Positions 43,875-56,360 of a stretch of DNA of 64,000 bases are shown piece by piece. Every line of letters starts with the position of its first letter. Positions within the stretch are counted from its first letter, which is position 1. The stretch spans positions 124,001 to 188,000 of the forward strand of contig NCSJ02000016.1 in assembly GCA_002812745.2 (NCBI GenBank). The letters run 5' to 3'. The stretch comes from Scytalidium lignicola. Its lineage: Eukaryota > Ascomycota > Leotiomycetes. Position numbers and translations under genes: made by a program. The notes under the pieces were generated by a model that saw only the letters and a list, made by a program, of their open reading frames with translations, was not told the origin of the DNA and searched no databases.

Positions 43875-45944
43875 TCAAGACACGATCCCAACAGGAGATA
43901 GCTCAGGAAGCGTGCCAGAGAGCCTATAAACCTCCCCATCAAGTCCCCAGAGCGTCCGAACATGCCTATTCTTCGCCTTCATATCTCGCATTATCTCTCT
44001 AATCACCTCCCACTGCTTATATCTCCTCTCTCCTTCCTCGCTCACCTTACTCTTTTCCTCATCTTCCTTCCTTGTCCGTAATTCAAACCCCGAAGAGGAG
44101 TTAATGATCATGATCTTCTCCCCTCCTTGCTCGTTATCACCATCAACAATATACTCATCCCACGGTTGCTGCCCAGCACCGAAATTCAGCCACCTCCTCA
44201 TGAACTCTGTCGATATGTCAACGAGTTTCTGGGTCGGATACCGGAAACGAAAAGTTCCAAAGAGGAAGAGGACGTCTACGAAGTGGTGGCCTGGGATTTG
44301 GTGGTAGACGCTGCCGGGGAAGGGGTTGCGGAGAGTTATATTGTATCTGTAGACTTTCTTCTTTTTGATGCCTTGCTTTTGAGAAGGAGACGCGAGTGCC
44401 TTTGCTACTTTGTCTGTTGGCTCGGAGAACTGAACGTCGCCTATCAAGTACATGAGCTGTGTCCAGAACTTGTTGTGGTCCATATTGGGTGTTATATTGT
44501 ATGCATCAAGTAGCTTCGAAGCATGCTGCTCTCCAAGTTGGGTGGTCATAAGGGCTATAAAGTCATTCAGGTTGACTAGTCCTAAGGGATGTTGCAGGAT
44601 CCAGCCCTTTGAAAGTTTCTCGTTAGCTGTGATTATTTGTATGTTCAACACAAGACGTATGGAGATAAAATACGGTATAATCTTTCTGAACGAGACGTAA
44701 AGGAAAGAAAAGCGAAAAGCAGCATACTTCAAAAAAGGTATCTCCAATAATAATTTCCTCAACCCAACTACATCTCTCTAGAATCTCATCCTCAGTCCAC
44801 CAGTCTGGCGTTCCTTTGTTGAAAAATGCTTTTTCGTATTGATCATCATAGACTGGTCTATGAACCGGCAGTCCTACACCATTAATAGCATCGACCAACC
44901 TCTGCGAGGAAACAGATCTCAGCTTCTTCAACCTTTCTTTATCGTCATAGCTAATTCCTAGAAATGTCAACAATGCTTTATACTCTGCTTCCTTCTCCTT
45001 GGCCGTAACAGGAGGTACAGTTGCCGTCGTTCCTGACTGGAGAATTGCACGATTGAATAAAGGGACATCAGAGCACATATGCATGGCTATTGAAACACTG
45101 CCTGCAGATTCACCGAAGGCGGTGATTTGTGATGCAGAACCACCAAACCCTGGAATATGGTGTTGTATCCATCTAAATGCCGTCCGTTGATCGTGGAGAC
45201 CGTAGTTGCAGGTTGCTTCACCAGAGGCAAGAGATTCGGCAATGAGATCCTTAGAACCATGTTAGATGGGGATTACTTAAGTTTCGGAAATCTCAACTAC
45301 TTACTTGACAAGCCAAAAAGCCAAACCATCCTAAACGGTAGCTGTTCCTTTGTCAGAATTTCTTTCTGGCAGATGAGACTAGATGATGTTGAAAAGTTAC
45401 TGTATGCAGATCATAATCATTGGTTTGCCCTCCTGAACAGATAAATCTACCATAGCACCAGTATCTGAAAATAATCTTGTCAGCAAGAATAAAAACAGAA
45501 AATTAAAAGAAAAGAAAAATCTTACTTACCATGCTGATGAGAAATATTCCCAGCACCTTCTTTAAACGCTCCTCCGTGAACGTATACCATAACAGGCACG
45601 TCCTTCTTTTTTCCCTCTAGACACTCCCTTGGAACGTTTACCGTTAAATTTAAACAACTAAACTCCTCGTACTTCCTCTCGCCCTCTCCTGGAATTAATC
45701 CTCCAACCGGACTTGGTCCTGCCAGCTGGTCCATCTGCGGGCAAGCTGTGCCATAGTTGGTGAAATCTCTCGAATGAGAGTCTGGAATGGAAGTGAGGAG
45801 GGTGGATTGTTTGAAGCGTGCAGGGATATGGGCAAATGGAATTGAGCGGAATGAGATTACGGAGGAAGATGGAGATGTTGGAGAAATAAGCCCCGTTAAG
45901 GGACCGAGTATTGAATGATTGAACGTGTAGGTTTGGATTGTCAT
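43875..45944 (-). CDS. Type-B carboxylesterase / lipase
   Basis: Serine hydrolase of the alpha/beta fold, 591 aa. Five exons, read leftward: 45944-45530, 45464-45401, 45347-45305, 45249-44728 and 44606-43875; all phases agree. Motifs are the oxyanion-hole VHGGAF, the conserved NSYRLGWFGFLA, NYGLHDQRTAFRWIQHHIPGFGG, the nucleophile elbow GESAGS (S222) and GHHFVDVLFLFG carrying the catalytic histidine. No signal peptide is visible (MTIQTYTFNHSILG), so it is probably intracellular, unlike many fungal carboxylesterases. The last intron was placed by the GDTFFE-GWIL join, the usual family pattern. A hydrophilic insertion rich in K and E lies before the C-terminus. Neighbours give no clue to substrate. 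Confidence 0.88.
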
Positions 45945-47762
45945 TTTCAGACAATAAAAATCTCTGAGTATAAATTGTAAGGGTCCGAATATAAATTCTG
46001 AGAAGGAACCATCAGTCTTGAGCTATAAAGTTATGCATGGAAAATGAGAAATTCCGAATAAATATATCCAGACAGCTAAGATACATACATAGAAGGGTTG
46101 TGCAATAAAAATTTACAGAAAGACACTTCTAGAAGGAAAATACAACAGACTTGTTGAAGGCCACAAGAAGCAACTGTGGTAGTACTGCCGAGGAGCTTAC
46201 TTACGACTTACAATGACTGTCTAAAAATATTTGGGCCTGGGAATAGCTTTGGCCAACGTCGGAACCACAAGATCCTTCAGAAGCAAGCCATAGGAAAACC
46301 AATATAACTTTGCATTTTAGACGGTTTCCTTGTAGTCCTTAAGGATAAGAGCTGGGGACGTGGGGCTGTTTAATCCGGATATATTCGTATCTCGCTATTC
46401 AGCCTGAATGATTTACGCCACACGTAAGGTAATCCAAAATATACTATTTAGTAGTGATATCTTCAGGCACCATACAGTGGAACGTGGACGCAATGGCAAT
46501 CCCTTCTTACCATCTTATAAAGGAATGCAGGAGGTATGCCTCCACGTGACCTCCACGGTGGGCAACCAACCCCTTTGCAAATAGCTCTCTCCTGTAGCCT
46601 CAGAGTTCTCCATGGTCAACAACAACAATATGACTGCATATACATTCCCCTAAGAGAGGATGAGTCTGTTTTCAGAAGCTAGCAATGCTCAAGTGACATA
46701 TCAATTGGAAAAAAACAGATTTAGCCCTTACGTGTATGACAAAGTCCAACAACACATAGAAAGCATTAGACTGACATCCAAATAGTCTATTCCATACATT
46801 TTAATTGTGCGTTGCTCAATTATGTAGGTTCACAGATGTTATCACAGAAATCTGTTATGATTATTATTACAAGGGGATCAGAAGCTACTTTTCCAGTATA
46901 AGCATAAGTTAAGCATAAGTGGACCGAGTCGGCCGACGTCTTCCGGATAACTGCTTCAGAACCATACCGGTACACTCTGTATTTAGTCGGAGATACTTCC
47001 CGAGTAGACCTTTGGACGGGGGTGTCACGGTAATTTCCACGAGATCTAAGCGCTGGGACCCGAACTGTCGGGATCAAATGCTACCTCATCAACACCGATC
47101 AACATCCCCCCATTTCATTACCACCAGCAATACAGGTCTCATGGAAAGCAACTCAGCAACATGAACCGTAATGTTTAGATGATATTTAGACACACGCTGA
47201 AGAGAATACAATTCCAGCATACAAGCGTACAAGTCTTGCCTCTCTCTCTCTCTCTCTCTTTCTTCTTTTAATACACGCACAGTAACTTGCTCTGTTGCCA
47301 AAATACTACCTCGAGATCCCACAGCCTTGTTTCTGCCGCACTCCTGCATCTTCCCCTTGTCTCCAGAGCGACTCAGGTACGGAGCTACCATAACTCTCAA
47401 GTACCCTTGAACCTAAAAAACAAACATGTTGGATTTTCTCAAACCACTCAGCGTTTCACTGCATGACCTATTTCTCCTTCAGTTGCTTGATGGTCAAGGT
47501 GGCTGCAGTACCCTTTGCTTAAGAGCAGTACGGTACAGATACGGTCTCTCTTTCTGTTTCAATAATAATAATCGTTGTATGGATACCTCAAAGGCCGTCT
47601 CGGCGAAGTCTCTCATCGCTGGTCTTGTTCTTGTTTGATTCCGTTCCGTTCTGCTCGTTTTATTTTTTATTTCTCGTCTTTAGAATCGGCCAATCCTACA
47701 CAACAACTCTTTTGTTGTTGTTGAACATCCTTGAATTTCTCAAGGCATCGAATGAACTTGTC
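45945..47762. other. Long intergenic region
   Basis: No gene recognised over about 1.8 kb. A (CT)n tract lies at 47239-47260. Confidence 0.4.
47239..47260. repeat. (CT)n microsatellite
   Basis: About ten CT units, directly visible, in the 5' flank of the PAN-domain gene. Confidence 0.85.
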
Positions 47763-48610
47763 ATGGAAAGAGAGTTATTCCGAAGGTCAGCGGATGCTCC
47801 TGAGGTGGTTCTCAATCAACATCCCTATAGTGGAACCGAAGCAGACAAAATGACATACGCCGGTGACCCGAATGGATATTGGCATCCTAATCGTGTTCAG
47901 ACGCAAGCTCTAATCTTCGAACCTCTTGCGGATAATAAGAATTCTGGAAGACGAATATGCGGGTTAACTATTGTGGTCTTCGTTGCGATTGTCGGCTGTC
48001 TCTCGTTCATAGTTGGAGGTGTAGTTGGCGGTGGCATTGGCGGCGCAATTGTCTCAAAGAATCATGAGCCTTCTACGTATTTACCCCCTTATATTAGCTA
48101 TACTCTACCATGAAATTCACTCACACTCTTAGAATAACAATAGCCGCCTCATCAACATCCCCACCAGCGTCAGCTACAGCGCAAACTACAGCGTCCTCCT
48201 CCCCATTACCACCATCCTCAACCACTACTACCACAGCATCATCATCAACAACCAACACCGTCATCCCAACCGTGATAACAAATCCCACAGGCTGCAACGC
48301 CAACAACGGCACGATCTACAAATCCACCCGCTATCCCGGCTCCTCATTTGAAATCCTCTGCAACACAGATCTCAAAGCCAATACCGATATCGGCAAAGGA
48401 CAAATAGTTACTACGCTGGGAGAATGCTTTGACAACTGTGCAGCGTATAACAATGCTAGTCAGACGCCAGAGTGCGTCGGTGCAGTGTGGGTTATTTTTA
48501 GTGGATTTAACCCCGATAATGACTCCCGGTGTTTTCTGAAAGGGCAGAGTGTTCTGCCCGTAGGTGATCAGGGACAGATTTTGGCGGGTGGGATATTGGT
48601 GAGTGGGTAG
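47763..48610 (+). CDS. Single-pass membrane protein with Ser/Thr-rich stalk and PAN/Apple-like domain
   Basis: 263 aa in two exons (47763-48076, 48133-48610) with a 56-bp intron; AC+A joins in frame. A cytosolic N-terminus of about 65 residues (PEVVLNQHPYSGTEAD, NGYWHP) is followed by one hydrophobic segment at about 66-98 ending in GGVVGGGIGGAIV. A 60-residue Ser/Thr/Ala/Pro stalk, likely O-glycosylated, comes next. The C-terminal 100 residues resemble a PAN/Apple domain: CNANNGTIYKS, FEILCNTDL, ECFDNCAAYN, ECVGAVW and RCFLKG, with paired cysteines. This N-in/C-out layout recurs in filamentous ascomycetes as putative cell-surface adhesion or sensing proteins; no function is proven. The first stop of the N-terminal frame lies inside the intron. 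Confidence 0.82.
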
Positions 48611-49608
48611 ATATGTTTTTTGTGGTGTTTTTATGGGCAAAGAATTATGATATGGGATTGATGATATACCATCTTAAAAGGAAGTTTTTCTTCTTCTTGT
48701 TCTATATAATACCCCCTTATGCGTTTTGGGTATCTTTCTATAATGTAAATAATGTCTCTGGAATGCAAAAGCAGTAAATAGTACTCGTTCTATTTAAAGG
48801 CGTGATGTCTTGACACCCTTTTCAATCTTCTGCTTACCTCCCCCTTGAACACATTTTCTGGCATAAAACCTTGGCAGAGTTTCCCCAATATGAAAATTCA
48901 AGATGAAGCTGTGTAGTTGTTTTGATACTATTTTATAAAAGTCACCGGTGTTAGAAAGATACAAAGATAATCACATGGCGGAGGTGTTAGTTTTAGAGAC
49001 TTATATAAAAGAGTTGTTTTGGTCAATGTTGAATGACTAAGAGCTAAACGCAAAGCTGTAGAATCATTTTCTATCATAGATAATTAGGTCATAGTATATG
49101 GGCATTATAAGGATTGTAATCAACTAAATAGTGCTTAGTTTAAGAAGCGAATGGTTTGAAGTAAGCCCAAGTGGACTTTGACACTCTTCAAGGTCATCTT
49201 AGCACCATGTAACAAACTTTACACCACTTACTTCCATAAGTACACATTTACCACAATCACAAGGCACTTTTCAAGAACATGTTTTTAAAAAAGCAACGTT
49301 TGTGGTTATCCACTTGCTAAAAGTAAAACCCATCGCAAAGCTTAGATCAACGCACGCCAGAGCAATAATACTGTAACATTTAAATCATCGTGGGGGTATC
49401 ATGCGATAAACAATCAAGCAACTAGCTCTACACCTTAATTGGGGGGAAATAAAGAGCAGTAACAGAACAAAAAGCATCATGGTGGGGGCAGGGTATCTTG
49501 GGAAAAAGCCAATGCAAAGAAAAATCCATGCTCTCTTCAAAAACCCTGTTCAGAGAAATCAAATCTCCCCATGAAATGGTATGGAAATGTGAATAGTAGA
49601 GGTGGTAT
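48611..49608. other. Intergenic region between convergent genes
   Basis: No gene recognised over 1 kb; it holds the 3' ends of the flanking converging genes. Confidence 0.4.
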
Positions 49609-51126
49609 TTAGTTAGGCTCCAAATCATCATCAGTATTCTCAGTAAAGTTTCCAATGTTTGGAGTATAGTCCAGCGGGGCTATTTCATCCATTTCGCGCT
49701 GAAGCCTTTCTGGAATAGAAATGTCAAATGCCCCTTGTTGTTCAAGTTTCTCAAGATCTGCAAGCTCACGCTCTGCGTTGAGCCACTCTTCATCTATGAC
49801 TTGTTGATTACCAGAAGATGGTATACACTCTGCTGTCTCTGTGCTTGTGGTATAGTCCCAGTTAGCAGCTGAAGGGGCACGGCCTGCTACTACCACTACT
49901 GCAGTGCTGGGAGCATAATCCCACTGGACGGGATCATCAGAGTCATTGAACAAAGCAGCCAAATCAGGGTTTTCCTCCCACCATCTATCCATTTCTTCTT
50001 GATAACTATAGATTGTCCTAGGAAGAGTAAGGAGGCCGTCGGGAGTTGTTGCCCATTCATTGAGTGCTCCTTGCTCTCTTAGATGCTGTACTTCTGCATC
50101 CCAGCTTGCAGAATCTAATATTTCTTTCGCTGTGGCTGACTCTGTCATATTCTCTGCCGTATTTAAGGCTACATAGTTAGGGTGGACAGCACTATCGAGG
50201 GCTGACATGGATGTTGTCTCTCCAGGAAACAATGCGAGTGGGATAGAAGGCGGTCCATGCCAATCATTTAGCCATTCCATAGAATCTTCGTAGCTGAAGT
50301 CATTAGACTCATCGTTGACTTCATTTTGTGGAACTGTAGAAGATGTGGCATTGTCTCCAGATGGCGATAGAATATTATTGGAGTTGATTAGTGGAGGAAT
50401 TTTTGGGATAGATGCAGCCCCTTCAAGAAAATCCATGTAATTCAAGTCACCAGGACCGAAAACTCCATCTTGTTGAAGCCTCCCAAGATCTTCCTCGAAT
50501 CTTTCATTTGGCCAGGTTGATGGGTCTATTTCCTCTCTCAGCCGTTCAAGTTCTCTCTCATACCAGGCATCGCCAAATATTTCTGGTGCTGATGCAGACG
50601 ATATTGGTTGTTGTTCGGATTCTGGGAGAGCGCCGGTTTTGTTAAGTAATTCATTGGAGATGGATGAAGATGCTGTCAGTTGAAGTGGTGATATATTTTT
50701 CGGTGGAGAGGATGTTGTTGATGTGAGTAGGGATTTGGACAGGTCTTGCTGTTGTATTTGGAAGACCACTCCAGGATCATTTGTGTGCTGGGCAGACTTC
50801 GATGATTCCGCAGGGTATCCAGCCGTATCGAAATTCTGCAAATCAGAAGGATTTCTAGTTTTGACATTGATATATGGCGCTGAAGTTGGTTGTGCGGCCG
50901 AGTAAGGAGTATTGCTGGATGAGTTTTGCCGTTTCGAAACATGAGTGAGGCCTAGAGTAGGAGAAATAGCTCGCCTTTTGCCTTTATCTGAACAAGGTGA
51001 TGGATATATTGGGGGTTGTAATGTATCATCTGTTGGGTTAGATGTGCTTCCAGGGATCTGACCTGCATCTGTCAGTGGTGGTTTTGGTTGATTTTGGCGA
51101 CGAGCCTTTCTCTTTCTAGGAGCCAT
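49609..51126 (-). CDS. Acidic, mostly disordered protein with WxxE-type repeats (probable 3' part of a larger gene)
   Basis: No family recognised. From ATG 51126 the frame gives 505 aa: a basic start (MAPRKRKARRQNQPKPP, nuclear-signal-like), a Ser/Thr/Pro-rich middle, then an acidic part with a loosely repeated unit. Copies of the unit are AWYERELERLREEID, NERFEEDLGRLQQDGVF, SWDAEVQHLREQGALNEW and EEWLNAERELADLEKLEQQG. Coding extends upstream of the ATG (IIRKLNPK) to an acceptor-like CAG, and an excellent 62-bp intron (51204-51143) links it to the gene at 51164-52224, but the phases differ by one base. Most likely these are one nuclear protein of about 830 aa broken by a sequencing indel or a mutation; the alternative is two tandem genes. 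Confidence 0.6.
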   Translation of the reverse strand: MAPRKRKARRQNQPKPPLTDAGQIPGSTSNPTDDTLQPPIYPSPCSDKGKRRAISPTLGLTHVSKRQNSSSNTPYSAAQPTSAPYINVKTRNPSDLQNFDTAGYPAESSKSAQHTNDPGVVFQIQQQDLSKSLLTSTTSSPPKNISPLQLTASSSISNELLNKTGALPESEQQPISSASAPEIFGDAWYERELERLREEIDPSTWPNERFEEDLGRLQQDGVFGPGDLNYMDFLEGAASIPKIPPLINSNNILSPSGDNATSSTVPQNEVNDESNDFSYEDSMEWLNDWHGPPSIPLALFPGETTSMSALDSAVHPNYVALNTAENMTESATAKEILDSASWDAEVQHLREQGALNEWATTPDGLLTLPRTIYSYQEEMDRWWEENPDLAALFNDSDDPVQWDYAPSTAVVVVAGRAPSAANWDYTTSTETAECIPSSGNQQVIDEEWLNAERELADLEKLEQQGAFDISIPERLQREMDEIAPLDYTPNIGNFTENTDDDLEPN

Positions 51127-51163
51127 CTTGGGATTTAATTTTCTGATAATGGAATTCAAAGTA

Positions 51164-52224
51164 TTAGGAAAATACGGCTGGATATATAAAGAAGCATACG
51201 TTACCTAAAGAATGAAAAGATGAGCTTGCGTTTTGTATCAACGCATTCAGAGGATGCGGTGCACTGAGAGTAGGATCGAGGGTATTCACGAAAGGGTTTA
51301 TACACGCTGGCGACTTCGAGTTATTCTCTGTGATCGACTCATGTATTCTAGCATTCTCTCGAAGCTTGTTTGCTATATTAACAAGCTCAGTGACGGTATG
51401 TTTTCTTGAAGGTGTTTGTCCTTGAGCTGACGGAAGGGTAAGAAGTCGTGGATCTATCGTAGAATAATCATCTTGAGTTACCTGCGGGAGAAAAAGGTTG
51501 TAGTTTTGAGGTCGTGGTGCATACTGAGAATCTGGATGTTCCTGAATGGAAGCAATGGGGGATATGTAACTGTCCTGTCCGTGCTGAATTAAAGAACCTT
51601 TCTGATCTTGGTTCGCATAACTTCTTGGATATGGTACAGCTCGCATGCAGTTGACTGGAGATCTTATGTGCAAGCCCGCAGTTAATGGTCGTGAGGCTTG
51701 GCTCATGTTTGACCCACTCCTATCCATAGAGGAGACATCAACTACTAACCCTCTGCTTTCAGGACTCGCTACGCTTCCAATGTTCAAGTGCTGAGGGTAA
51801 CTTCTTTTATCTAGTGGACTAACATGAGCCCTATGGGATTCCATTCGAGGTGATGCATTACTTCCTCTTTGTACAGGGACATTTGCTAGGGCAAGATCAT
51901 TATTAGCATCTAGGACATAGTTGTTGGTGAAGTTCTGTCTCCTTCTAGAGGTGCCTCTCCCAGCGGCTGCGATGGCTTGGTATCTATCAGCGATAACATT
52001 AGCTCATATACTAATAAAATTTATGGACTTCGTTAGACTTACTGCGGATAACCAGCTTTATAGGTGTTCCATACGTAATAAACCCCTGAATATCTCCATT
52101 CCAAGGCGTGTTTGGGCCATCTTACCTTACATTGTTCAACGATATCATCAAAGCTCATGCCATTAGCTCTGTGGTAAAGAATGAAACGGATCTGTTCGTC
52201 CGTATACTTTGGAATCCCAACCAT
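51164..52224 (-). CDS. Homeodomain-like N-terminal protein, probable 5' part of the same gene
   Basis: Exon 1 is 52224-52043 and exon 2 starts at 51983 (59-bp intron; CA+A rebuilds glutamine). The N-terminal 60 residues, MVGIPKYTDEQIRFILYHRA with DDIVEQCKVRWP and SGVYYVWN, have the look of a Myb/homeodomain-like helix-turn-helix used by fungal nuclear proteins. The rest is Ser/Pro/Gln-rich with one helical segment (VTELVNIANKLRENARIHES). Read straight, it ends at 51164 (333 aa). If the intron at 51204-51143 is spliced, the frame stops two codons later instead of continuing into the long downstream frame, hence the suspected indel. An in-frame ATG at 52269 would add 15 residues. Confidence 0.6.
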
Positions 52225-53082
52225 GATATCATGTAGGTTCAAAGATTTACTGTGAAATCCGGATATCAAGTGCTTAATTGTTCTTGATCAATATCCAAAC
52301 TAAACTGATAGATAGATGGAATTAACCAACAACTAAATCCTCCAGAGAGCTTAGTGAATAAACGCTGAGAATTCCCAGTAAATCTTCAGAGAAGAGATTT
52401 AAAGGTGAAATTATTTTATAATAAACGGTATGAAAGAAGTAGTGCACTTTGGGGACTGAAGATTATGTCTTCATGTCCGAGGATTAACGATAGAGAACAC
52501 AAGTAGAGCATTAATTAGTTCAAGAGAGTCACTCTGATTCAATAGAAAATCAGAGCTAAGAGCCAAGTACAAGTGAATAATAAAAATACAAGTTATTCAC
52601 TTCATATTACCGAAGACATTAAAACTCCAATTCTGCTTTCCATCCCTTGGAAAATATGACCAATCGATGCTCTAGGTATTCATTCAATCACTTAGAACAG
52701 TCTAGTTAATTTATGATTTGAAAATTCCTCTACGATCCTATTCACTTAATAGGTTATAGGGGGTTTCAAATATGCACCTTCTTTCTCATCGATAGGCCTT
52801 ACTTAAGGCTAATCAAAACTAGGTATCTCCAATTCCCGGGTACAGAGAATCTCAGATTCTCAACTACGTGCCTTGTTCAATAACCAAGTTCACAGAGTGG
52901 TAAGAAACATGGATAGACCTAAAATAGTAGCAATAGTAACACTACCAATAGAAGTTGCATNAAAAACCGTAAAACATCTGATTTCTATACTCTATCCTGT
53001 ATCGTCTATGTTCTAACCTCTTTCCTTCTATCTCTTTCTCTTCTAATCGTCTAATCGTCTATATGATGATGATGAAAACTTT
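52225..53082. other. Intergenic region
   Basis: No gene recognised; N at 52962. Confidence 0.4.
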
Positions 53083-54344
53083 CTATACTTCCCATTTAAA
53101 TATTCCATACCAAAATGTGACAGTGACTGGTTCTCCTTTTTCTTCCCAATCATCGTAGTATCTTTCCTGTCCTTCGTGCAATAGCTCATGGCCGCTCTCG
53201 TTCATATGATGAACGAGCTTCTGAGCCATTTTGACGGTAGCTTTGTCACGCAATGGAACTGCTACAATGGCTCTGGAATTCGGATCCCGAAGCTGATATC
53301 TTGTTATCATATTCGCAACGAGTTCTGGATGCTCTTCGTCATATATGGGGTCAGATGCCAAAATAATCTACCAACGTCAGTAAACACTATTTGAACAATG
53401 TCAGATAGTTAGAGCTGATGGTTTAAAATATTACCTCAAATTTGCCGCATTTAGATCCTGCAAGAGTTTCAGGTGGGTTCATCCAGTCTAGAGCCTCGCA
53501 ATCAAGAGATCCTCCTTGTTGGCAGACAATACCCACATTCTTCTTAACATTGAATTGAAGATTTGACAGGATCTCTGGAAGATCCGTAACTACAACATGG
53601 CATTTCCAAATCGCGGCTGCCCCAATACCAACTAAGCCGGTTCCAGACCCAATCTCCAGGACATTTGAGGATTTATCACTTTGGAGCAAGTGGCTTAGAT
53701 ATTGCTCTCCAAGCCATTCAAGCCGCTTTGTTAGAGAGAACGCTGTACCCCAGGTTTTGAATCCCAGATTATCCCCTGTTAATGCTGGTTCATTAATATC
53801 AAACTTCAGTTCCGGGCATGTTGAAGTCGCTGGAATCGTCCAAATCCGAGACATTTCTGGCATAGCTGAACGTAGCTTTGAGTTAATAAAGAAAAATCCA
53901 GGACAGATTATAGAGATGCAAATAGACAAGCAATATTTAACTGGAAAAAAAAATGAAACGATCTTCGTGAGAAGTGTTTCTGTCTTACCTGTTCGTCCAC
54001 AACGCTCAGCCAGTCTCTTACTCGCCAACTCTAAAAGCGTATCCCGCTGCACTGCTACTTCATCTTCTGGAGTAGATCCATTTGATAGCCAATCCAGATC
54101 ACTTCCAATAATTGCAGTTAGGTAGCGAGAGATTGCTTCAGTATCTTGAGAAGTTTCAGCATGGCTATCTGCGGAACCATCCCAAGACCGCGGTTGTATT
54201 GCGAGACTATCGATCACTTGATAAAGCTGGCTATAAGATGGCTTCTGACGGAGCTTGGGTAGATCGAAGACTATATCAGTTAGAATTAAGGTAGACTAAA
54301 GGAAGAGATTTCAAACCATCAAACTTCGTAATAGAGGAGGGCAT
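53083..54344 (-). CDS. Family-16 (lysine) protein methyltransferase, EFM2/RRG1-like
   Basis: SAM-dependent methyltransferase, 341 aa. Exons read leftward: 54344-54317, 54270-53989, 53865-53435 and 53367-53083; all joins keep frame. An N-terminal helical part (VFDLPKLRQKPSYSQLYQVID) precedes the family's entry strand SRIWTIPA and LGFKTWGTAFSLTKRL. Motif I is NVLEIGSGTGLVGIGAA, then VVVTDLPEILSNLQFN binds the SAM ribose. ILASDPIYDEEHPELV after the last intron holds the D-x-x-Y catalytic post-motif of seven-beta-strand lysine methyltransferases. Yeast relatives methylate elongation factors; the target here is inferred only by family. It is divergent from NPR2 across 536 bp. Confidence 0.88.
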
Positions 54345-54880
54345 TTGTGGGTTTGAAAAGAAAAACGGGAGAAAGACTCGGAATTTGAAGATATAAAAAG
54401 TTTGAAATGGAAATCTCGATGCACAACCTCAACAGAAATGAGATATTTGACGCTTCTATAGCAAACTTTCTGTGGTATTGGAATCCCTTATCCCCAAATG
54501 CTCTCCGATTAAAATTAAATAGCGCCTGGTGCGCTCTTCTACTAGGGTATCATGGCTGATTTCTTCTCGTAATTACAGATATATTTGGTATAATTCAGTT
54601 CTAGATGTTAGTTCAATAGTTGTCCAACTCACAAAAGGTCTGAAAAGTTTGGCTGACAGTTGAGAAACTTAGTGGCGGATTACAAAATAGTATAATCATC
54701 GGATAAACTTATCGCCGTTACCCGTAGTTTAGAACAACCTCTCATCTTATTGTCCAAACGTTTGTCAATTCTTATAACCAAGGTACAGATGTAAGGTGAA
54801 AAGCTGGAGACGAAGGCTAAGCCTTTGTTGAGAGGAGTCACGATTTAGAGGACTGGCGATCAACTCCATTTACGGTCACA
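54345..54880. promoter_or_regulatory. Shared divergent promoter of methyltransferase and NPR2
   Basis: 536 bp between start codons; no coding content seen. Confidence 0.5.
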
Positions 54881-56360
54881 ATGATACAAGGAATCTTCTT
54901 TGCAAGGTTCCTTCCTCAAGAAGGTATGGACAGGGTGTGCACCTCTTATTACAGTATATTCGGTTATATGTTATTCCTCCTACCTTTTTATATCATTTCC
55001 TCTAGAGTATTATAAGCTAAGGCATTTGGTATTGGAAACATGCCCCCAATTACTGATATTATTTTATATTCTTGGTTTAGATTTCTTCTAACTCAGTTCA
55101 GGAACAAGAGTCGTCCATCAAAGTCCTCCAGGATGTATTGTTTCGGAGCCTGGGGTCAACAAACCCCGGCTCTTTGACTTTGAGACAATGGCTGAATACA
55201 TCATTCCTCGCCAGGCTTTCTGCAATAGGTACGTGACCATTTGTGACCCTGACAACAAATACCGTATCCTTGGTCATCCAGTCTGCATCAAGAATGAAAG
55301 ATATGAACGAAATGAGTTCATGTTCAACTTTTGCATTGTCATAAGTGCGGATGCCGAAACGGATAAAGTCCCCTATGAACCTGTTGTGAGGGGACTGGCG
55401 AGCACGTTCACGGAAATGGAAATCCAGAACCAGTTTCTGAGCCAAGAAGATGTGACAAGTCCGCAAGGTCGAAGGTCGATTGGCGCTTTGATTGAGATCA
55501 TAAAAGAAGATATAAATAACTATAACGAGTGTATGATTCCTGTCGGTGAGTGTTACCAAGTGATGTCAGTCTATTTCAGTTGCAAGAATTGACGATGACA
55601 TTAGATGATGCAAACACCATAAACATGAAACTATTCCCGGTGCATAAAAATCCACCACCAGTGAAATCCTGGCACGTTCCAATATCTAAAATCAATTTTG
55701 CCGACGTCGTTGACGATACCTGGGATCTGACAATGNAAAAAAGTTATCAAGCATATCGATGGCATCAAAGACGTGCGGCGCATAGCTCATGATGCGGACG
55801 TTGCCATTGACCTCACAAAGATCGCCCTCCAACATCTCCTTTACTATGACTCGATACTCATGATGGATCTCTTCCTCTTCGGCAATATATATGCCCCAAC
55901 TCCAGAAATCAATGACTTCATAGCTGATAAAGATGGTCTGCAAGATGAATGCGCGAACTACGTTTACATCAACGGCCCTCGTCTCGCGAATTTCTATTTG
56001 TGTCGCCTTTTCACTTCACTGTGTACATCACGGACCATTAAAGAATGGTTGAAATTACACATGGATCAAGGACTTCCAGTGTTGAACTACGTTGACGTTC
56101 GACGCTTCATCCAATTTGGTATCATTAAGGGGTTGATATATCGAGTTCACAAGTATGCAGTATCAAGCCACCACATGGCTTCTTTGATTGTACCAGAGAG
56201 GTATAACCCATATCAAGGATTAGAAGATTTGCTCTTAAAGTATACAGATGGTTGCCATTGTTTTGATCAGATTATTGTGGAGAAGAATATGGGTGATACA
56301 AGGATAATGGAACATTTAAGGAAGTATCCGAAGGGAGATGTGGAGATTGTTTATAGGTAA
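54881..56360 (+). CDS. NPR2: Nitrogen permease regulator 2 (SEACIT/GATOR1 subunit)
   Basis: With NPR3 and IML1 it restrains TORC1 at the vacuole when amino acids are scarce. Exons are 54881-54923, 55102-55545 and 55605-56360. An N at 55736 must be dropped; then the protein is 413 aa. The start MIQGIFFARFLPQEG and the strand HQSPPG, then FETMAEYIIPRQAFCNRYVTI, FNFCIVISAD and NNYNECMIPV, are family hallmarks. The second intron was placed so that NECMIPV-DDANTINMKLFP joins correctly, matching the conserved NTINxKLFP. FADVVDDTWDLTM and the C-terminal winged-helix-like LLYYDSILMMDLFLFGNIYAP follow. One gene copy is usual in fungi. Confidence 0.93.
55736..55736. other. Spurious N in an A-run that breaks the NPR2 frame
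   Basis: ATG-N-AAAAAAGTTATC: skipping the N gives TMKKVIKHIDG, the conserved continuation. Same signature as at 13296. Confidence 0.8.
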
